Origin: Corynebacterium aurimucosum
Lineage (GTDB): Bacteria; Actinomycetota; Actinomycetes; Mycobacteriales; Mycobacteriaceae
Assembly (NCBI RefSeq): GCF_030408555.1
Contig: NZ_CP047048.1
Span: forward strand, 124,001 to 188,000
DNA length: 64,000 nucleotides
Direction: 5' to 3'
The stretch's first letter is position 1; each line of letters begins with the position of its first letter. Below are positions 1 to 6,525 of the stretch, in pieces. Both the position numbers and the translations under genes were made by a program. Under the pieces are notes generated by a model that did not search any database, had not been told where the DNA came from, and saw nothing but the letters and a program-made list of their open reading frames with translations.

Positions 1-29
1 GTCTTCACAACTGCACTCTAACGCGGAAA

Positions 30-1088
30 CTACTCCTCTGCAGCGAAGGCAGCGTCCCACGCCTTAAGCAGCACGTCGGTTTCCTCAGCTGTGGTCACGG
101 TGACGCGCACGCCCTCAGGGAAGGCGCGGACGAGAACGTCATTCTCGGCAAGCTGTGCAGCAACGTCTTGCGGGGAGCCCAGCTTCGCAATGGAGTCGGC
201 GGCGAACCAGATGTGGTTGGCCTGGGATTCCGGCACACCAAAGTCGGCGAAGTGCTCCACCAGGCGGTCGCGCTGCTCCACGGTCTCGTCGGTGCGCTCA
301 CGCAGCTCCTTCTGGGCGGACAGCGAGGCCACAGCGCCAGCTTGTGCCACCGAGTTCACGGAGAACGGGATGGCCACCTTGCTCAGCGCCTCGATGATCT
401 CGGCGTTGCCGAAGGCATAGCCTAAACGGATGCCGGCCAGGCCATAGGCCTTGGAGAAGGTGCGCAGGCCAATGACGTTGTCGTGGGTGTGGACATAGTC
501 GGTGGCCAGCGGGACGGCGTCGTTGCGGTTGTACTCGATGTAAGCCTCATCGAGCGCCACGATGACGTCCTTCGGGACCTTGGCCAGGAAGGTGTCGAAC
601 TCCTCCTTGGTGATGATGGAGCCCGTGGGGTTATTCGGGTTGCACACGAAGATCAGGCGGGTCTTATCCGTGATGGCAGCCGCCATGGCCTCCAAGTCCA
701 CGCGGTGATCCGCGGTGAGCGGAACCTTGACCGGGGTAGCGCCCACGACCTGCGCGAAGATGGGATAAGCCTCGAAGGAGCGCCACGGGAAGACAATCTC
801 ATCACCGGGCACTGAGGTGATCTGCACCAGCTGCTGGCAGATGGCGGAGGAACCCGCGCCGGTGGTGACCTGCTCAGGGCTAACACCGAGGTTTTCGGCG
901 AGTGCCTTGCGGATTTCCACCGCGCCCATATCCGGGTAGCGGTTGACGTGCGCGGCAGCAGCCTCCATGGCCTTCAGCGCGCCGGGCAGCGGCTCCTGAG
1001 TTGCCTCGTTGGAGGAGAGCTTCAAGGCGTGCTCGGCATTCTTGCCGGGGACGTAGGCGGGCAGGGAGGAAAGGTCTGGTCGAATCAT
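30..1088 (-). CDS. pat: Aromatic/histidinol-phosphate-type aminotransferase (HisC/Pat family)
   Basis: A 352-aa fold-type I PLP enzyme that moves the amino group between an aromatic amino acid and a 2-keto acid in the cytosol. Visible motifs are the substrate-loop segment SSNEATQEP near residue 25, NPNNPTG at 150-156, the D-x-A-Y strand (VALDEAYIEY) near 180, and the PLP lysine K213 in TFSKAYGLAGIRLGY. Length fits the family. The start codon is 10 bp after the decarboxylase stop, so it is the last gene of a permease-decarboxylase-aminotransferase operon. In C. glutamicum the closest family member is the aromatic aminotransferase Pat; true histidinol-phosphate aminotransferases sit in his operons and there is no his gene here. 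The symbol is inferred from family resemblance, and substrate range is not provable from sequence. Confidence 0.85.
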   Translation of the reverse strand: MIRPDLSSLPAYVPGKNAEHALKLSSNEATQEPLPGALKAMEAAAAHVNRYPDMGAVEIRKALAENLGVSPEQVTTGAGSSAICQQLVQITSVPGDEIVFPWRSFEAYPIFAQVVGATPVKVPLTADHRVDLEAMAAAITDKTRLIFVCNPNNPTGSIITKEEFDTFLAKVPKDVIVALDEAYIEYNRNDAVPLATDYVHTHDNVIGLRTFSKAYGLAGIRLGYAFGNAEIIEALSKVAIPFSVNSVAQAGAVASLSAQKELRERTDETVEQRDRLVEHFADFGVPESQANHIWFAADSIAKLGSPQDVAAQLAENDVLVRAFPEGVRVTVTTAEETDVLLKAWDAAFAAEE

Positions 1089-1098
1089 GTTCTCTACC

Positions 1099-2772
1099 TT
1101 AGGCGTTGCGGGGGCCGCGAGGGCCGAAGTCGAAATCAGCGGTCTGCGGGCCGAAGGCCTGAAGGCCCTTCGGCGCGTCGAAAGCGTCGAGGCGAACCTC
1201 GAGGAAGGCGCCGCGCTCTGGGTGGGCAGCGATGTCGTCTAGGGCCTTCGCCAGCTCGCCTTCGGTTGAGGCCACGTAGGATTCCATCGTGGTGTCCTTC
1301 ATGAAGACCTTCGGCAGAGACGTGTAATCCCACATCTGGATCTCGTTGTACTCGCGCTCCATGCCCAAGATGTAGCGCTCGATGGTGTAGCCATCGTTAT
1401 TGACCAGCACGATGATGGGCTTGAGGTCCTGGCGCAGGATGGTGGACAGCTCCTGGGCGGTGAGCTGGAAGGAGCCATCACCGATGAAGAGGACGTGGCG
1501 GCGCTCCGGGTTGGCCAGCTGCGAGCCGAGCACGCACGGCAGGGTAAAGCCGATGGAACCCCAGATGGTGGAGTTGATGTACTGCACGCCCTCGGGCATG
1601 CGCTGCTGGCCCAAACCGATATTGGAGGTGCCGGCTTCGGCGATGACCACGTCATCTTCTTGGATGAAGCCGAGCATCTGCGGCCAGATGCGTTCCTGGG
1701 TCAGCGGGGCATCCGGGTTCGGCTCGAAGGGCTCGGGTTCGAAAGCCGCGCTTGTCGATGCCCCGGCTTCCGGGATGCGGTCGAGGAGGACGTCGAGAAG
1801 CTCCAGCGTATTGATGCCCACGAAGTATTCGCCGTCGGCGTTGAGGTGCTGGTCGCCGAAGTTGTAGACGCGGGCATCGGCCAGGTTGTGGGTGAAGGAA
1901 CCGGAGTTGACCTCGATGAAGCGGGGGTTGGTGGTGACCAGGAAGTCGGATTTTTCGATGCGCTCCTGCACGCCCGGGGCAGAGGCCGCGCCGTTATAGG
2001 TGCCGATGAACAGCGGGTGGCGCTCAGACAGGATGGCCTTGCCGGAGGAGAGCTGGGAGTAGGGCAGCTGGGCCTTGTCGATGATGGCGCGGAATTTCTC
2101 CGTGAAACCGTGGCGGTTGGTGTCCTGGTCGATGAGGATGATCGGGTCCTTGGCCTTAGCGAGGTGCTCCAGCACGTAGTCCGCAGCGGCGTTCAGGCGC
2201 TCTGGATCGGAGGGTGCCAGCTCGGTGGAGAAAGGTTCGTCGGGGACCTCGATGGTCAGGTGAGTGATATCGGAAGGAATCTGGATGTGCACCGGGCGCT
2301 TCTCGCGCAGGCAGGTGTGCAGGGCGCGGTCGAATTCCTCGACTACGTTCATGGGGGACACACGCGTGGCCACCTCGGTGAAGGGTGCAAAGGAATCCAG
2401 CATGTTGGCAAAGTCGCCGTCGGCAAGCGAGTGGTGCAGGTTCCAGCGGAATTCGGTCGCATACTGCGGCGGCGCGCCCGCCAGCGACACCAGCGGGACG
2501 TGCTCGGCACGTGCACCCGCGATGCCGTTGAGGGCGGAAAGCTCGCCCACGCCGTAGGTGGTGAGCAGGCAGCCCACACCTTTCTGGCGGGCATAGCCAT
2601 CAGCGGCATAGGCAGCGTTGAGCTCGTTGCAGGCGCCGACGAAGCGGATTCCCTCGGAGGCCTCAATCTGCTCGAGGAAGCTCAGGTTGAAGTCACCGGG
2701 CACGCCGATGATTTCAGTAATGCCGATGGCCTTGAGGCGGTCCAGGATGAAATCACCAATGGTGGTCTGCAT
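1099..2772 (-). CDS. Thiamine-diphosphate 2-keto-acid decarboxylase (indolepyruvate/phenylpyruvate/pyruvate decarboxylase family)
   Basis: A 557-aa protein with the full PDC/IPDC layout: N-terminal pyrimidine-binding domain with the activating glutamate E50 (ACNELNAAYAADGYAR), a central domain, and a C-terminal diphosphate-binding domain with GDGSFQ near residue 430 followed by VNNDGYTIE about 27 residues later. Such enzymes decarboxylate 2-keto acids to aldehydes. I place the start at MQTTIGDF because a good ribosome site (GAAAGGA) precedes it and the family begins there; a longer open frame upstream overlaps the permease gene. It lies 14 bp after the permease and 10 bp before the aminotransferase. 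The aminotransferase would supply keto acid from aromatic or branched amino acids, so phenylpyruvate or indolepyruvate is a more likely substrate than pyruvate. That is an inference. Confidence 0.88.
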   Translation of the reverse strand: MQTTIGDFILDRLKAIGITEIIGVPGDFNLSFLEQIEASEGIRFVGACNELNAAYAADGYARQKGVGCLLTTYGVGELSALNGIAGARAEHVPLVSLAGAPPQYATEFRWNLHHSLADGDFANMLDSFAPFTEVATRVSPMNVVEEFDRALHTCLREKRPVHIQIPSDITHLTIEVPDEPFSTELAPSDPERLNAAADYVLEHLAKAKDPIILIDQDTNRHGFTEKFRAIIDKAQLPYSQLSSGKAILSERHPLFIGTYNGAASAPGVQERIEKSDFLVTTNPRFIEVNSGSFTHNLADARVYNFGDQHLNADGEYFVGINTLELLDVLLDRIPEAGASTSAAFEPEPFEPNPDAPLTQERIWPQMLGFIQEDDVVIAEAGTSNIGLGQQRMPEGVQYINSTIWGSIGFTLPCVLGSQLANPERRHVLFIGDGSFQLTAQELSTILRQDLKPIIVLVNNDGYTIERYILGMEREYNEIQMWDYTSLPKVFMKDTTMESYVASTEGELAKALDDIAAHPERGAFLEVRLDAFDAPKGLQAFGPQTADFDFGPRGPRNA

Positions 2773-2786
2773 GATGAGGGTCCTTT

Positions 2787-4184
2787 CTATTTGTTTCGGG
2801 CGTCGTGGCGCTTCTTGCCCAGCCAGATGAGGGCCAAGGTCACAATCCAACAGGGTAGGACAATGGCGCCGGTGCGGTAGTCGGGCAACATGAACATCAA
2901 AGCGATGATGAGGGCGAAAAAGCCCAAGCACAGGTAGTTAGCGATGGGGTAGAGGGGCGCGCGGAAGGCGGCGTTCGGGCAGCGTTTACGGAAGTTCAGG
3001 TGCGCTACGGCAATGGCGGACCAGGAGATGAGCTCCGCGCCCACGATGATGGCGAGGAGAACAATCAGGATTTTGCCCTCGAAGAGGAAATTAAGCAGCA
3101 CCGCCGAGCCCATGAGCAGGGAGTTGAAGAGCAAGGCACGAACCGGCACGCCCTTAGCGCTGACGGAATCGAAGAAGGGCGGGGCCTGGCCGCCGCGGGA
3201 GAGATCCCGCAACATGCGCGCGCCGGAGAATGTCATGGTGTTGAACACGGAGACGGCCGCGACCAGCACGATGAGGTTGAGGCCCGTGGCGGCGGCCGTA
3301 ATGCCCAGGGTGCTCAGCGCGCGCACGAATGGCGAGGTAGAGGTATCCAGCTCGTTCCATGGGGCGAGCAGCACGATGATGCTGATGCCACCGACGTAGA
3401 AGATGAGGATACGCCAGATGACGTTGTTGATGGCCTTGGGCAGGCTTTTAGCGGGATCCTGTGCCTCGCCCGCGGCGGTGCCGATGGAGATGATGCCGCC
3501 GAAGGAGAAAATCACCGCGACGAGGGAGAAGAGCATGCCGGTAGCGCCGTTAGGGAAGAAGCCACCGTGCCCGGTGATATTGCTTAAGCCCAGGGCAGGC
3601 TCAGGGGTGAGACCAAAGACGATGGCCGCGCCGACGATGATCATGAGGATGAGCGCGGCGACCTTGATGAGGGAGAGCCAAAACTCCGCCTCGGCGAAGG
3701 CTCCGACGTGCACCAGGTTGATGGCGGTGACGATGACGAGTGCGACGAGAGCGGTAAGCCAGTGCGGGATTCCGGGGAACCAGAAGTCCATGATGGTTCC
3801 GGCGGCGGTGAGCTCCAGCATGCCGACGACGATGGTGGTAAACCACCAGTTCCAGCCGGTGACAAAGCCGGCGATGGGGCCGATGTACTCGCGGGCATAA
3901 GCGCTAAAGGAGCCAGCGACGGGGTGCTCCACGGCCATCTCACCAAGCATGCGCATGATGAGAAAGATGATGAAGCCACCGATGGCGTAGGCCGCGATAA
4001 CGCCGGGACCGGCCTCCTGGATGGAGGCGCCGGAGCCCAAGAAGAGGCCCGTGCCGATGCACGAGCCAAAAGCGATCATCTGCAGGTGGCGCGACTTCAT
4101 GCCGCGCTGCAGGCCGTCGTCTGCACTGGTGTTGTCGCTGGCGACAACGTCCTGTGCTTTGACGGAATTGTTGGTTGTGGTCAT
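2787..4184 (-). CDS. Amino-acid permease, APC superfamily
   Basis: A 465-aa integral membrane protein with about 12 hydrophobic segments. The start MTTTNNSV is preceded by AAGGGCG. The N-terminal cytosolic stretch ends in GLQRGMKSRHLQMIAFGSCIGTGLFLGSG, the typical first-helix signature of the amino-acid transporter family (H-x-x-M-I-A-x-G-x-x-I-G-T-G-L-F). The C-terminus is short and basic. It is first in the minus-strand operon with the decarboxylase and aminotransferase, so it probably imports the amino acid degraded by them, perhaps an aromatic one. A divergent PucR-type regulator lies 113 bp away and is the obvious candidate regulator. The open frame extends upstream to 4304, but that part overlaps the regulator start and has no membrane-protein character. 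Confidence 0.88.
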   Translation of the reverse strand: MTTTNNSVKAQDVVASDNTSADDGLQRGMKSRHLQMIAFGSCIGTGLFLGSGASIQEAGPGVIAAYAIGGFIIFLIMRMLGEMAVEHPVAGSFSAYAREYIGPIAGFVTGWNWWFTTIVVGMLELTAAGTIMDFWFPGIPHWLTALVALVIVTAINLVHVGAFAEAEFWLSLIKVAALILMIIVGAAIVFGLTPEPALGLSNITGHGGFFPNGATGMLFSLVAVIFSFGGIISIGTAAGEAQDPAKSLPKAINNVIWRILIFYVGGISIIVLLAPWNELDTSTSPFVRALSTLGITAAATGLNLIVLVAAVSVFNTMTFSGARMLRDLSRGGQAPPFFDSVSAKGVPVRALLFNSLLMGSAVLLNFLFEGKILIVLLAIIVGAELISWSAIAVAHLNFRKRCPNAAFRAPLYPIANYLCLGFFALIIALMFMLPDYRTGAIVLPCWIVTLALIWLGKKRHDARNK

Positions 4185-4289
4185 GTAGACGCCCTTCATG
4201 AACGTATATCTGTGACGTGAGTCATTGAACTGTAGGAGATTATGGCGCACCACAGTTTTGTTTGTCACTAGACAGTATTCGGAAGTATC

Positions 4290-4305
4290 TTTGACATATG
4301 TCAAA
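4290..4305. promoter_or_regulatory. Perfect 16-bp palindrome over the regulator start codon
   Basis: TTTGACATATGTCAAA is a perfect inverted repeat whose centre contains the ATG (4298) of the PucR-type regulator. It lies between divergent genes. On the minus strand its TTGACA half could be the -35 of the permease operon, with AATACT about 19 bp further on as -10. This suggests an operator for the neighbouring regulator, serving both autoregulation and operon control. The palindrome is seen; the operator role is inferred. Confidence 0.6.
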
Positions 4306-5419
4306 AGTACCGCCCCCGCAGCTGACGAGCATCCAGGATATCGTCGACGAATGCGCCCAGATCCTGCAGCGCTCCGTTGAGGTGACCACCCCCGCCATCG
4401 CGGTGATTGCGGCTAGTGCGCAAATCGGTGCCATCGATAAGAACCGGGCGGCCTCTATTCTTAATCGCACCCCGCCCCCGGAGCCCATCCCGTGGATGCT
4501 GAGTTTCGGCATCCAGGAGGCTGTGCTGCCGGTACGCCTGCCCGCCAACCCGCGCTATGACATGCTGCCCCGTGTAGTCATTCCCTTGCGTCACGAGGAC
4601 AGGCTAGTGGGCTACCTGTGGATCATCGATGAGCCCGCGCTGGGCGACGCCCCCTTGGTCCGCCTCGGTTCGCTAACAGCTCCGCTGGCCAGGCTTATCG
4701 ACGAACGCGATGCTCCCCTCGCCGCCCGCGCCCAACAGCTCGGGGAGCTGGCCCGCGAGGTGCTCACCGGTGATCCGGCCGCGCTGGCGGGTGCCCGGGA
4801 GCGCGATCTCCTGCCCTCCAATGGCGAGCTGACCGTGCATCGCGTGCTGGTGGAAGGCGATCAGCGTGCGGTGGCCGTGGAACTTGCCCGCCCGTTGGTG
4901 CGCCGGCCCTTTTTGGTCGCGGACTCTCATGATTCCCTCGTGCTCATTGAGTGCCGCCGCGATGACAAGGACACCGAGGCTCTCATGGAGGAGCTGCAAA
5001 GCGCCGCGCTTGTCGCCGGCGCTGAGGTGGTGGCGCGTGGCTCGGCGCCGACGGCCCCGCAGGCGCGGCTCATGGCGGACGTGGCCAAACTCTGCGGCCA
5101 GGATTCGCTGCGCTGGGAGGAGGCCGGTGCGTGGCGGCTGCTGCGCGGGTGGGAGCTGACCCAAGCAACGGTGGTGGAGATGAGCCCGGATGCCGCCGTG
5201 CTTCTCGACGACCCCCGCAATTCCTACTGGCACACCCTGCTGACCTACTTTGAGCATTCCCGCAACGTCTCCGCGACCGCCGCCGCACTCTACATTCACC
5301 GCGCCACGCTGCACTATCGCCTCGACCGCGTGCGTGAGATTCTCGGGCCCGGCGTGCTGGATGATGGCTGGCGCTGCGCGGCTCTCTACGTGGCCCTCAA
5401 GCTGCATGCGGCCCTTTAG
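4298..5419 (+). CDS. PucR/CdaR-type transcriptional regulator
   Basis: A 373-aa protein. The C-terminal segment at about residues 309-351 (YFEHSRNVSATAAALYIHRATLHYRLDRVREILG) is the PucR-type helix-turn-helix, in which a conserved N-x-S-x-T-A-x-x-L-x-x-H-x-x-T-x-x-Y-R-L-x-R pattern is clear. The N-terminal two thirds look like a GAF/PAS-like sensory part with no cofactor motif I can name. Family members usually activate nearby amino-acid or purine metabolism genes in response to a substrate. It is divergent from the permease-decarboxylase-aminotransferase operon, so it most likely senses that pathway's amino acid. Its start codon is within a 16-bp palindrome, with no clear Shine-Dalgarno sequence upstream, which fits a leaderless, autoregulated transcript. 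Confidence 0.82.
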   Translation: MSKVPPPQLTSIQDIVDECAQILQRSVEVTTPAIAVIAASAQIGAIDKNRAASILNRTPPPEPIPWMLSFGIQEAVLPVRLPANPRYDMLPRVVIPLRHEDRLVGYLWIIDEPALGDAPLVRLGSLTAPLARLIDERDAPLAARAQQLGELAREVLTGDPAALAGARERDLLPSNGELTVHRVLVEGDQRAVAVELARPLVRRPFLVADSHDSLVLIECRRDDKDTEALMEELQSAALVAGAEVVARGSAPTAPQARLMADVAKLCGQDSLRWEEAGAWRLLRGWELTQATVVEMSPDAAVLLDDPRNSYWHTLLTYFEHSRNVSATAAALYIHRATLHYRLDRVREILGPGVLDDGWRCAALYVALKLHAAL

Positions 5420-5442
5420 GGAAAGAATAGGGAAGCCCGATT

Positions 5443-5472
5443 TTGTCCCTAGGGGAAGCGCTCAGGTAGAGT
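5443..5472 (+). promoter_or_regulatory. Probable sigma-A promoter of tRNA-Ser(GCU)
   Basis: TTGTCC (5443-5448) and TAGAGT (5467-5472) are separated by 18 bp and lie 25 bp before the tRNA. The -10 matches the corynebacterial TANNNT pattern. Confidence 0.45.
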
Positions 5473-5497
5473 GATGGACGATTCATTGCGAATCGCT

Positions 5498-5586
5498 GGA
5501 GACGTGCCAGAGCGGCCGAATGGGGCTCCCTGCTAAGGAGTTGACTTACTTGCGTAGGTCCGGAGGTTCAAATCCTCTCGTCTCCG
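5498..5586 (+). tRNA. tRNA-Ser(GCU)
   Basis: The acceptor stem GGAGACG pairs with CGTCTCC (5579-5585), with discriminator G. A long variable arm typical of class II serine tRNA follows the anticodon stem. The anticodon loop is C-T-GCT-A-A with anticodon GCT at 5532-5534, and the T arm contains GGTTCAAATCC. It decodes AGC/AGU. No CCA is encoded. Confidence 0.95.
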
Positions 5587-5593
5587 CAAACTA

Positions 5594-5648
5594 CAGAACC
5601 CGAGTCATCGTTTCACTGGTGACTCGGGTTCTGCGTTTTGTTGTTTTA
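5594..5648 (+). terminator. Rho-independent terminator after tRNA-Ser(GCU)
   Basis: A stem with arms CAGAACCCGAGTCA and TGACTCGGGTTCTG is followed by a T-rich tail (CGTTTTGTTGTTTT). The arms are near-perfect over 14 bp. Confidence 0.88.
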
Positions 5649-5666
5649 GATAGGCATTTCTGACTT

Positions 5667-5768
5667 CTAGTGGGCATCGAGTGCTTCCCACACGGCTTCT
5701 TTGTCGTTGAGATCGATAAGAGCCGGCCCTCCGCAATCGAAAGAGGGGAGTTCAGCCTTAGCATTCAT
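5667..5768 (-). CDS. Possible 33-aa peptide or antitoxin-like remnant
   Basis: A short reading frame from ATG 5768 starts MNAKAELPSFDCGG and ends ALIDLNDKEAVWEALDAH. The C-terminal part, with an L-I-D-L-x-D-x-x-A-x-x-x-A-L rhythm, resembles the tail of Phd/VapB-type antitoxins, so it may be a relic of a lost toxin-antitoxin pair. There is no Shine-Dalgarno sequence, and the frame is open back to a possible GTG 57 nt upstream. The rest of the 350-bp interval between the tRNA and the Nudix gene holds only the tRNA terminator. Weak call. Confidence 0.2.
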   Translation of the reverse strand: MNAKAELPSFDCGGPALIDLNDKEAVWEALDAH

Positions 5769-5936
5769 GCAGTCTATGTTAGCCGAGGGGGCACTGGCGG
5801 TCGCTGGTCGCTGTAGAAAACGTGACACATGATGTCATCTGGAGCCAAGTCTCTCCAATTGTCCCCGGTTGGGGTACATTTTCGCATCTAAGGCCCTGAT
5901 TTTCGAGATTTTGAGGCCTTATTTACGAAAACGGAC

Positions 5937-6329
5937 CTACCCAGCCAGCGCGGGGAAGACGCGGTTACGCAACAGGTGCGCAAGCTCGCGGTCGGGCGCT
6001 GCTGGGTCGACCCAGGCGGTGTCGCCGATTTCGGCGGCCGCATGGGGTTCGTCGGCGGTGACGGTGCGGGTGCAGGTGAAGATGGTGCCGACGACGACCT
6101 CGCCTGGTTCGTTGGCGGCGGGAGCGTCGAAGGTGCCGAGTTCGTTGAGGCTCTCGGCGTCGAGGGTGAGGCCTACTTCTTCGGCGACTTCGCGCCGGGC
6201 GGCGTCGACAAGCGCTTCGCCCGCCTCAGGCTTGCCGCCGGGCAGCTGGTACTTGGTGGAGGACTTCTTGCGCACGGTAAGCACGTGGCCTTGCGGGTTG
6301 CGAATAACGACGGCTGCAACTTCAATCAT
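5937..6329 (-). CDS. Nudix hydrolase (MutT-like)
   Basis: A 130-aa single-domain Nudix protein. The Nudix box G-x5-E-x7-R-E-V-x-E-E-V-G-L is complete in GKPEAGEALVDAARREVAEEVGL at about residues 38-60, with the metal-binding glutamates present. Family members hydrolyse nucleoside diphosphate-linked substrates; MutT-like members clean up oxidised nucleotides such as 8-oxo-dGTP, but substrate cannot be assigned here. I start at MIEVAAVVI because the family begins with this beta-strand; the extra 38 residues of the longer frame look non-coding. It is divergent from the YhgE pair. Confidence 0.85.
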   Translation of the reverse strand: MIEVAAVVIRNPQGHVLTVRKKSSTKYQLPGGKPEAGEALVDAARREVAEEVGLTLDAESLNELGTFDAPAANEPGEVVVGTIFTCTRTVTADEPHAAAEIGDTAWVDPAAPDRELAHLLRNRVFPALAG

Positions 6330-6488
6330 GGCCGCCGATTGTAGCGCTGGGGTGGATTGAGGTTTTCGGGTGCCGAGAATTTTGTTTGTCAATACAAGTG
6401 GGGGGTATGTGGGAGAGGGTTTTGTTTCGGCAAACCATATCAACCTTTAATTGTTAATCATGGAAATTACGTTATGGGTTTCGGCAGG

Positions 6489-6518
6489 TTAGAGACTCGA
6501 AGCTTCAACGGGTACACT
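6489..6518 (+). promoter_or_regulatory. Probable promoter giving a leaderless yhgE-like mRNA
   Basis: TACACT (6513-6518) sits 7 nt before the GTG start at 6526 and there is no Shine-Dalgarno sequence. A weak -35 (TTAGAG, from 6489) lies about 18 bp upstream. The layout implies transcription begins at or next to the start codon. Confidence 0.45.
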
Positions 6519-6525
6519 GCCTTCA

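Noticed and set aside
30..1088. hisC of histidine synthesis
   Set aside because: No his genes adjoin; the operon partners are a permease and a keto-acid decarboxylase, which fit an aromatic aminotransferase better.
1495..2880. 461-codon plus-strand frame
   Set aside because: It is antisense to the decarboxylase, whose TPP motifs are clear; composition (H, G, V, D, R) is that of a mirrored GC-rich frame.
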